Shown here in pieces: positions 55,283 to 62,010 of a stretch of DNA of 64,000 nucleotides. Below the pieces are notes generated by a model that saw nothing but the letters and a program-made list of their open reading frames with translations, searched no databases and had not been told where the DNA came from. Made by a program: the position numbers and the translations under genes. The stretch is from Massilia terrae (lineage in GTDB: Bacteria; Pseudomonadota; Gammaproteobacteria; Burkholderiales; Burkholderiaceae_D). Every line of letters starts with the position of its first letter. Positions within the stretch are counted from its first letter, which is position 1. The DNA is taken from positions 558,001-622,000 of the forward strand of contig NZ_JANUGU010000002.1 of assembly GCF_024753145.1 (NCBI RefSeq), read 5' to 3'.

Positions 55283-56149
55283 ATGCAAGTCAACATCGCC
55301 GCTTATAAATTCGTCACGCTCGAGAACCTCGAAGAGCTGCGCGCCCAGTACCAGGCCAAATGCAACGAACTCGGCCTGAAGGGCACGGTCCTGCTCACCC
55401 CGGAAGGCATCAATATGTTCCTGTCCGGCACCCGCGAGCACATCGACCAGTACCTGGCGTGGGTCAAAAGCGATAGTCGCCTGGCGGACCTGACCTGGAA
55501 AGAGTCGCTGTCGTCGGAGCAGTCGCACAAGCGCATGCTGGTGAAGATCAAGAAGGAGATCATCACCATGCGCATGCCGCTGATTAAGCCGGAACTCGGC
55601 CGCGCTCCCTCGGTCGACGCCAAAACGCTCAAGCGCTGGCTCGACCAGGGCGTGGACGACGACGGCGTGCCAGTGGTGATGATGGATACGCGCAACGCTT
55701 TCGAGGTCGACGTTGGCACCTTCAGCAACACGCTCGACTACCGCATCGACAAGTTCACCGAGTTCCCGGCCGTGGTCGCGGAGCACAAGGACGAGCTGCA
55801 GGGCAAGACCGTGGTGACCTTCTGCACCGGCGGCATCCGTTGCGAAAAAGCCGCTATCCACATGCAGAACATCGGCTATGACCGCGTCTACCAGCTCGAA
55901 GGCGGCATCCTCCAGTATTTCGAGGACGTCGGCGGCGACCATTACACCGGCGATTGCTTCGTCTTCGACTACCGCACCGCGCTCAATCCCAAGCTGGAGC
56001 CGACCGAAACCGTGCAGTGCTTCGCCTGCCGCGCCGTGGTCACGCCGCGCCAGCAATTGTCGCCGGAATACGTGTACGGGGAATCGTGCCCGCATTGCGC
56101 AGGCCAGAAGGAAGCTGGGGCCAAAGCCGCCGCCGGCGCGCCTGCCTGA
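55283..56149 (+). CDS. trhO: tRNA uridine(34) hydroxylase (rhodanese-domain, YceA type)
   Basis: 288 residues. Uses O2 to form 5-hydroxyuridine at position 34 of certain tRNAs. YceA N-terminal ferredoxin-like domain ([42 protein letters not shown]), rhodanese domain with the active-site loop [15 protein letters not shown] (catalytic Cys ~182-187) and a zinc-like C-terminus CFACRAVV...CPHC. Assigned by motif from memory of the family. Confidence 0.92.
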   Translation: MQVNIAAYKFVTLENLEELRAQYQAKCNELGLKGTVLLTPEGINMFLSGTREHIDQYLAWVKSDSRLADLTWKESLSSEQSHKRMLVKIKKEIITMRMPLIKPELGRAPSVDAKTLKRWLDQGVDDDGVPVVMMDTRNAFEVDVGTFSNTLDYRIDKFTEFPAVVAEHKDELQGKTVVTFCTGGIRCEKAAIHMQNIGYDRVYQLEGGILQYFEDVGGDHYTGDCFVFDYRTALNPKLEPTETVQCFACRAVVTPRQQLSPEYVYGESCPHCAGQKEAGAKAAAGAPA

Positions 56150-56164
56150 GGGCGCGACAGCCGC

Positions 56165-56209
56165 GAAATAAAATTTCATCTAAGCGGCTTGGCTGAAATA
56201 ATATTTCAG
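56165..56209. promoter_or_regulatory. Pair of GAAAT...ATTTC dyads between convergent genes
   Basis: GAAAT-AAA-ATTTC (56165-56177) and CTGAAATA-A-TATTTCAG (56193-56209). The pattern resembles RpiR/MurR- or HexR-type operators, but no promoter-proximal gene lies here; trhO and the DUF4214 gene converge on it. Confidence 0.35.
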
Positions 56210-56268
56210 ACGAGCGATCTCCCGCACCGGCGTCTTGCCGGCTGCACTGCCCGCCTTGCTGTGGTCTT

Positions 56269-56850
56269 TCAGTACACCGGCAGGTGCGCGAAGTCCGCAC
56301 CGGTCGTGGTGCCGCCTCCGACGATCTGCGCGATCACGCCATCGATGGTGCCCGGGTCGCTCGCTGCCGCGGCCGATGCCAGGTCCTTGATGGTGGCGAT
56401 AAAATTGATCGCGATCGCATTGGCGGCATTGCCGGAATACGCGGCCTGCTCCTGCGACGTGTCGAGGTGGGCCGTGAAGGTGGTCGCCACCGACACCTTG
56501 GCGTTGTAGGCGAACAGGTCGGTACTTTGTGCGCCGTTCGCGATCTGGGTCACCACGTTGTCGATGGTGATCGTTTTCGCGTCCAGCAGCTTGGCCCAGT
56601 AATCCACCCCCGCCTGCTCCGCCGCGCGCCCGAACAGGTGCTGGTACACGGTGCTGACGATCTGCGCATTGGTCTGGTTGGCATACGCGGCCTTGTACTC
56701 GGCGGAAGCGGCGAAATTGGAGGAAATGACCTGGTAGCCGCTGGGATTGGTGGCCAGCACGTTCGACCAGTATTGCAGGCCCGCAAAATCAGCCGGACGG
56801 CTGAAGTAAGCAATGTAGAGTTTCTCAACTGCGTTGGTGTTGTCTGCCAT
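56269..56850 (-). CDS. DUF4214 domain protein
   Basis: 193 residues, no signal peptide. N-terminal ~90 residues (NAVEKLYIAYFSRPADFAGLQYWSNVLATNP) are a DUF4214-like repeat, with YKAAYANQTNAQIVSTVYQHLFGRAAEQAGVDYWAKLLD a second copy; Ala/Thr/Ser-rich C-terminus ends GGGTTTGADFAHLPVY. DUF4214 modules occur in large secreted and S-layer proteins exported by type I systems; this one lies beside such a system, so it is a candidate small substrate. The ATG at 56850 has GGAG; earlier codons do not. Confidence 0.85.
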   Translation of the reverse strand: MADNTNAVEKLYIAYFSRPADFAGLQYWSNVLATNPSGYQVISSNFAASAEYKAAYANQTNAQIVSTVYQHLFGRAAEQAGVDYWAKLLDAKTITIDNVVTQIANGAQSTDLFAYNAKVSVATTFTAHLDTSQEQAAYSGNAANAIAINFIATIKDLASAAAASDPGTIDGVIAQIVGGGTTTGADFAHLPVY

Positions 56851-57187
56851 GATTATCTCCTTGTTAAGGTGATGCAAATCCTACATGAATTGCAAAATCA
56901 TGGGCGCAACGGACTCTACGGGACGCGGGTCATTTCCGGATAGAATTTCCTTTATTTACAGATAGTTATTGCAGTTTAAAGAGGTGCGAGAAGTGTTAAA
57001 TATCGCACGGACAGGGGCACGGGAAGTCTGCACTCAACAGTTGGCTTAACAAACCAAGGACGTAAAAAAACCGTCGTTCCCGCGAACGCGGGAACCCCAT
57101 TTTCCATGCGCACCACTTAAATCGAACTAAGTGGCGTGCGCAAAAATGGGGTTCCCGCTTTCGCGGGAACGACGGTATTTTTAGTGT
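56851..57187. other. DUF4214-TolC intergenic region
   Basis: 337 bases. Holds the promoter of the DUF4214 gene (AT-rich 56880-57010) and one paired repeat. No other gene seen. Confidence 0.55.
57068..57176. repeat. Paired palindromic intergenic repeat, copy 9
   Basis: AAACCGTCGTTCCCGCG and inverse ending CGCGGGAACGACGG; the loop is itself nearly palindromic (GCGCACCACTTA ... TAAGTGGCGTGCGC). It lies just past the TolC gene stop and may serve as terminator of the secretion operon. Confidence 0.85.
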
Positions 57188-58561
57188 TCAGGACTTCAGA
57201 TAAGCGGCGATCAACCTGACGTCGTCATTGCCAATCTGACCCGACAGCGCATGCAATCGAAGCACTCCCAGCAGGTAGGAGTAGCGCGCCTGCGCCAGGT
57301 CGCGGCGGCTGGTGTACAGCTGCTGCTGGGCGTTGAGCAGGTCGAGGTTGATGCGTACCCCGCCCTTGATGCTCTGCTCGGTCGCCTTCATCAGCTCCGT
57401 GCCCGATTCCACCGCCTTCACCAGCGCCTCGATCTTGTGCACGCTGCTTTGGACCACGTCGTAAGCCTTGCGCAGGTCGACCATCGCCTTGGCCGTGCGT
57501 GCGTCGAGGTCGGCCTGGGCGCGCTCGTAACCGGCCGCCGCCTGGCGCACCGTGGCATTCACAGCGCCGCCCGAATAGATCGGGATGTTGACCTGCAGGC
57601 CGATCGCGCGATTGACTGAGTTCTGGTTGTAGGTGTTGAGCGATTCGGCCTGACCCTTGCTGTAGGTGGCGATCATGTCCACGCGCGGATAGTGTCCGGC
57701 GCGGTCCTTGCTGATCTCCAGCCGCGCGTTCTCGATTGCTAGGCGCGCCGTCGCCAGTTCCCGGTTGTTTGCCAGCGCCAGCTTCTGCCACTTCTCGAAC
57801 GGACCGACGTCGAGGTCGCCGACACGGAAGTCGTCACGAAGTTGGTCGAGCGAACCGGGCTCGCCGCCGATGATGCCGGCCAGCGAATCGCGCGCCGCCA
57901 CCGCGTTGTCCTGCGCTTCGACCAGCTGGGCCTCGGCCAGGTCCATGCGGGCGCGGGTCTCCAGCATGTCGGTCTTGGTGCCCTCGCCTTTTTCAAACAG
58001 GCGCTGGTTGACCTTCTGCTGCTCGGCGTACATGTCGCGGTTGACACGCGCCAGCGCCGCCTGGTCGTCCGCGAACAGCGCGTCGAAGTAGGCGCCGACC
58101 ACGCGAATGGCCACCTCGTTGGTGTTGGCCTCGAACTGCGCCTGGCTCTGCTTGGCCATCACCTTGCCCTGGCGATAGCGCGCGACGCCATCCAGGTTCA
58201 GGATCGGCTGGCGCAGCTGGACGACAGAAGACCGGCTCATGTAGCGCGGCTGGCTCGGAATCCAACCACCTGCAAACAGAGGCGGGTTCGGCGGGTAGTA
58301 CACTTCCTGGTCCGCAATGTTGCGGCTGGTCGAGAACGACGCCGACACACTCGGCAGCAGGTTCGAACGGCCGAGGACAGCATTCTCCTTGCCCGCTTCG
58401 TTCTCGTAGAAGTTCATGCGGAAGGTCGGGTCGTTCTTCAGCGCCGCCTGGTAAGCGCCCTGCAGGGTCACGGCGCCCGCGCTGCCGCTGGCTAGCAGCA
58501 CGGCCAGCGCGCAGGCGGTGCGGCGCAGTCCGGCGCCGCCGCGGTTGATGATTGCTCGCAT
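57188..58561 (-). CDS. TolC-family outer-membrane channel of a type I secretion system
   Basis: 457 residues with a signal peptide (ALAVLLASGSAGA/VTL). TolC architecture of two repeats with long coiled-coil helices (for example ALLFADDQAALARVNRDMYAEQQKVNQRLFEKGEGTKTDMLETRARMDLAEAQLVEAQDNAVAARDSL, split here for reading), ending VRLIAAYLKS. Forms the outer-membrane tunnel. Last gene of the operon, 5 bases after hlyD. Confidence 0.93.
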   Translation of the reverse strand: MRAIINRGGAGLRRTACALAVLLASGSAGAVTLQGAYQAALKNDPTFRMNFYENEAGKENAVLGRSNLLPSVSASFSTSRNIADQEVYYPPNPPLFAGGWIPSQPRYMSRSSVVQLRQPILNLDGVARYRQGKVMAKQSQAQFEANTNEVAIRVVGAYFDALFADDQAALARVNRDMYAEQQKVNQRLFEKGEGTKTDMLETRARMDLAEAQLVEAQDNAVAARDSLAGIIGGEPGSLDQLRDDFRVGDLDVGPFEKWQKLALANNRELATARLAIENARLEISKDRAGHYPRVDMIATYSKGQAESLNTYNQNSVNRAIGLQVNIPIYSGGAVNATVRQAAAGYERAQADLDARTAKAMVDLRKAYDVVQSSVHKIEALVKAVESGTELMKATEQSIKGGVRINLDLLNAQQQLYTSRRDLAQARYSYLLGVLRLHALSGQIGNDDVRLIAAYLKS

Positions 58562-58566
58562 CCGGA

Positions 58567-59925
58567 TCAGTCCTCGCTCAGCGACGATTTGGCGCGATCG
58601 AACACCGGCTTGAGCAGGTAGTTCATCATGGTGCGCTCGCCAGCCTTGACGAATACCTCCACCGGCATGCCGGGGATGATGTTCAGGTGGTGCGCGGCGA
58701 TCAGCTTGTGGCCTTCCGGCGTGACCTTCACGCGCACACGGTAGAACGCGGCGCCGGTCTTCTCGTCCACGGTGCGGTCGGCCGCCACCTGCTCGACCTG
58801 GCCGGGGATGTGCGGCGTGCGGTTGGTGTTAAACGCGGAGAACATCAGCTCCACCGGCATGCCGGCGTGCACCTTGTCCACCAGGTTGACCGGCAGCTGG
58901 CCCTCGACGATCAGCGGATCGTCAGCCGGCACCAGGTCCATCAGGCGCGCGCCCGGACCGACCACGCCGCCGTTGGTGAACACGGCCAGGTTCATCACGG
59001 TGCCGTCGACCGGCGCCTTGACCTCGACGTTATTCAGCTCGAAACGCTGGCCCTGCAGGCGCGCGCCGAGGGCTTCCGCTTCCTTCTGCGTGTCCGACAG
59101 CATGGTGCGGACTTCCTTCTGGTAGTCCTGCTGGCGCTGGGCCTTGCGCAGCGACAGTTCGAGCACCTGGCTCTGGGCGCGGCCGATATTGCCGATGTCT
59201 TCGGAGATCGCGCCGTTCAGCTGGGCATAGGTGCGCTCCAGGTCGAGCAGGCGGTTGCGCGCCACATAGCCTTCCTTGGCCAGGTCGCGCATGCCGGACA
59301 GCTGTTCCTTCAGCAGCACCACCTGCTCCTGCTTGGCCGCCTTCGATTCCTGCAGCCCCTTGATCTGCACCTTGAGGCCGGCGATGCTCTCATCCACGCT
59401 ACCCAGTTCATTGCGCAGCGAGCCCTGGCGCGACAGCAGCAGCTGGTTCTGCAGCGCGGTCACTTCCGCCACGCGCGGGTCGCTCTTATGGTCCAGCAGC
59501 TCTTTCGGGAAGGTGATGGTCGACTTGCCGTCGCGCTCGGCTTCGAGGCGCGCCTCGGTCGCGAGCGAAGTCATGTACTGGGCGTTGGTGACGTCATAGG
59601 CCGAACGGGCGATCACCGGATTCATGCGCACCAGCACCTGGCCAGCCTTGACCACGTCGCCATCCTTGACCAGGATTTCCTGCACGGTTCCGCCGGTCAG
59701 GTGCTGGACCGCCTTGCGGTTCGACTCCTTGGCCACGAAGCCGTTCATCGGCACGCCCTTGTCGAGCGGCGCCAGCAGGGCCCACAGCAGGAAACCGCCA
59801 AAGCCCAGCAGCACGATGATCCAGCCCAGGCGCGAATAAGCGCGCGCGTCGGTGTTCACTTCCATCGGCTCGACGTCGTGCGACACCACGTCCGACGTCA
59901 TCTGCTTGTTCTCGATGAGTTTCAT
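58567..59925 (-). CDS. HlyD/PrtE-type membrane fusion protein
   Basis: 452 residues. One N-terminal membrane segment (~30-50: LGWIIVLLGFGGFLLWALL), then a lipoyl/biotinyl half (GTVQEILVKDGDVVKAGQVLVRMN), a long coiled-coil hairpin (AEVTALQNQLLLSRQGSLRNELGSVDESIAGLKVQIKGLQ), and the beta-barrel HlyD C-terminus. Bridges the ABC ATPase and TolC in the periplasm. Its ATG abuts the ATPase stop (TAAATG). Confidence 0.93.
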   Translation of the reverse strand: MKLIENKQMTSDVVSHDVEPMEVNTDARAYSRLGWIIVLLGFGGFLLWALLAPLDKGVPMNGFVAKESNRKAVQHLTGGTVQEILVKDGDVVKAGQVLVRMNPVIARSAYDVTNAQYMTSLATEARLEAERDGKSTITFPKELLDHKSDPRVAEVTALQNQLLLSRQGSLRNELGSVDESIAGLKVQIKGLQESKAAKQEQVVLLKEQLSGMRDLAKEGYVARNRLLDLERTYAQLNGAISEDIGNIGRAQSQVLELSLRKAQRQQDYQKEVRTMLSDTQKEAEALGARLQGQRFELNNVEVKAPVDGTVMNLAVFTNGGVVGPGARLMDLVPADDPLIVEGQLPVNLVDKVHAGMPVELMFSAFNTNRTPHIPGQVEQVAADRTVDEKTGAAFYRVRVKVTPEGHKLIAAHHLNIIPGMPVEVFVKAGERTMMNYLLKPVFDRAKSSLSED

Positions 59926-61758
59926 TTACTTGTTTTCTCCGGTCGTCTCTGCGGCGGTTTGCTGCTGGCGCGCGGCTTGGGCCTGCGCCTGCGCTTGGGC
60001 TTGCGCCTGAGCCTGAGCCTGGGCTTGTGCCTGTGCTTGAGCCTGCGCCTGCTGCTGCGCCTGCATCGCTTTCTGGTTCGCTTCCTGCAGCTGGTTCAGC
60101 ACTTCCTGGGTCGGGCCGAACATCTGGGCCATGCCGTCGCGCAGCAGGAGCAGCTTGTTGGTCACGCCGATCACATTGGTGCGGTGGGTGATCAGGATGA
60201 TGGTCTTGCCGCGCTGGCGCAGGTCCACCACGGCTTGCACCAGGGCCTGCTCGCCGACGTCGTCCAGGTTCGAGTTCGGCTCGTCCAGCACGATCAGGGC
60301 CGGGTCGCCATACATCGCGCGGGCCAGGCCCAGGCGCTGCTTCTGGCCGCCGGACAGGCCGGCGCCGCCGTCGCCCAGCTTGGTGTCATAGCCTTCCGGC
60401 ATGTGCAAGATCATGTCGTGCACGCCGGCGCGCTTGGCCGCCAGCACCACTTTCTCTGCATCCACGTCGCCGAAGCGGGCGATGTTCTCGGCCACGGTGC
60501 CGGCGAACAGTTCGATGTCTTGCGGCAGGTAGCCGATGTTCGGGCCCAGCTCGCCTTTGTTCCAGGCATAGATGTCGGCGCCGTCCAGGCGCACCTTGCC
60601 CATTGCCGACGGCCACACGCCCACCAGCAGGCGCGCCAGCGTCGACTTGCCCGAGCCCGACGGGCCGACGATGCCGAGCACGTCGCCCGGCACGACGCCG
60701 AAGGTCAGGCCCTTGATGACGGCGCTCTTCACGCCCGGCGGCGCGGCGGTCACGCCTTCCACCACCAGGGCGCCAGTCGGCTTGGGCAGTTCCATGCCGG
60801 CTTCACGGGCCGGGTTGTTTTCCAGCAGCTTGGACAGGCGCTCGAAGGAGCTGCGGGTGCTGGCCCAGCCCTTCCACACGGCGATCAGCTGCTGCACCGG
60901 AGCCAGCGCGCGGCCGACCAGGATCGAGGCGGCGATCATCATGCCGGCGGTAATCTTATTTTCCAGCACCAGCAGCGCACCCAGGCCCAGCACCAGCGAC
61001 TGCAGCGAGACTTGCACGAACTTGGTGGCAGCGCTGATCTTGCCGGCCTTTTCGCTGGCTTCCGCCTGCAGCTTGAGGAACAGGCCGTGGCTCTTGAACC
61101 AGCGATGCATCAGGTTCGGCAGCATGCCCATCGATTCGATGACTTCGGCATTGCGCAGGTTGTTGGTGGCCATGGTCGAGGCGTTAATCGCCATCATGTT
61201 GGCTTCCGCCAGCGGCTGCTTGGTGACGCGCTCGTTGACGATCGCCAGGATCACGAGGATCGCGGTGCCGAGCAGCGCGAAGATGCCCAGCGAGGGCTCG
61301 AAAAAGAAGATGACGATCAGGTAGATCGGGAACCAGGGCGCGTCGAAGAAGGCGAATAGTGCGTTACCGGTCAGGAACTGGCGCAGGTTGGTCAGGTCGT
61401 TCAGGGCCTGGCCCGCGTTGCCGCCGGCGGCCTTCAGGTTCTGCTCGAAGGCCGCGCTGTAGATGCGCTTGTTGAGCGCCATGTCGAAGCGGGCGCCAAC
61501 CCGGATTAGCACGAAGGAACGCACCAGTTCCAGCAGACCCATCAGCGCGTACGCGCCCAGCATCAGCAGGGTCAGCATCAGCAGCGTGATGTCATTGCGG
61601 CTCTGCAGGACGCGGTCGTAGACCTGCAGCATGTAAAGCGAAGGCACCAGCATCAGCAGGTTGGTGATCGCGCTGAACGCCCCCACCGTCCAGAAAGTGC
61701 TCTTGAAGGTCATCAGGACCTTCTCGATCTCGTTTTTCTTGTTCAGCAAATTTTTCAT
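59926..61758 (-). CDS. Type I secretion ABC permease/ATPase (PrtD/AprD-like) with Gln-Ala tail
   Basis: 610 residues from MKNLLNKKNEIEKVLM (longer frame lacks family start). Exporter domain (STFWTVGAFSAITNLLMLVPSLYMLQVYDRVLQSRNDITLL), no N-terminal peptidase, so PrtD-type; Walker A GPSGSGKST, signature LSGGQKQRLGLARA, Walker B LIVLDEPNSNLD. After the NBD, residues ~560-600 form a (Gln-Ala)n tail with 13 clear QA pairs, ending TAAETTGENK. It exports the RTX-like protein, most likely. First of the three secretion genes. Confidence 0.93.
   Translation of the reverse strand: MKNLLNKKNEIEKVLMTFKSTFWTVGAFSAITNLLMLVPSLYMLQVYDRVLQSRNDITLLMLTLLMLGAYALMGLLELVRSFVLIRVGARFDMALNKRIYSAAFEQNLKAAGGNAGQALNDLTNLRQFLTGNALFAFFDAPWFPIYLIVIFFFEPSLGIFALLGTAILVILAIVNERVTKQPLAEANMMAINASTMATNNLRNAEVIESMGMLPNLMHRWFKSHGLFLKLQAEASEKAGKISAATKFVQVSLQSLVLGLGALLVLENKITAGMMIAASILVGRALAPVQQLIAVWKGWASTRSSFERLSKLLENNPAREAGMELPKPTGALVVEGVTAAPPGVKSAVIKGLTFGVVPGDVLGIVGPSGSGKSTLARLLVGVWPSAMGKVRLDGADIYAWNKGELGPNIGYLPQDIELFAGTVAENIARFGDVDAEKVVLAAKRAGVHDMILHMPEGYDTKLGDGGAGLSGGQKQRLGLARAMYGDPALIVLDEPNSNLDDVGEQALVQAVVDLRQRGKTIILITHRTNVIGVTNKLLLLRDGMAQMFGPTQEVLNQLQEANQKAMQAQQQAQAQAQAQAQAQAQAQAQAQAQAQAARQQQTAAETTGENK
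59971..60062. repeat. Degenerate hexanucleotide repeat coding for a Gln-Ala tract
   Basis: Thirteen CAR-GCN units (on the minus strand) near the 3' end of the ATPase gene. Synonymous changes in nearly every unit argue that the (QA) amino-acid pattern is kept, not just slipped DNA. Confidence 0.85.
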
Positions 61759-61939
61759 GTGGCGTCGTGGCTCCGGTTGCAACGGCTTTTTGTGTTGTCC
61801 CGTCAAGCGAACTCGACTGGATCAAGCGAGCGAGACATTATCCCTCATTTCTATTCAAAAATGTGACGTACATCACATTCTTGCAATGCTTTCCCCTCGC
61901 GGAGGGGGATTTTTGATGCTTTTTGGTCGCACCAATGAA

Positions 61940-61968
61940 AAAACCCCGCTGCCGAAGCAGCGGGGTTT
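61940..61968 (-). terminator. Terminator of the RTX/S-layer-like gene
   Basis: A perfect hairpin with arms AACCCCGCTGC/GCAGCGGGGTT and a 4-base loop (61941-61967 core). On the minus strand it is followed by a run of T (TTTTTT). Strong and probably two-way, since T follows on both sides. Confidence 0.92.
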
Positions 61969-61980
61969 TGGAACACTTCG

Positions 61981-62002
61981 TGTCCCCGCCGAGGCGGGGA
62001 CA
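61981..62002. repeat. Short palindrome between the RTX stop and its terminator
   Basis: TGTCCCCGCC-GA-GGCGGGGACA, perfect 10-bp arms; a compact half-copy of the intergenic repeat family, or a second hairpin of a tandem terminator. Confidence 0.65.
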
Positions 62003-62010
62003 GTCTGGAA

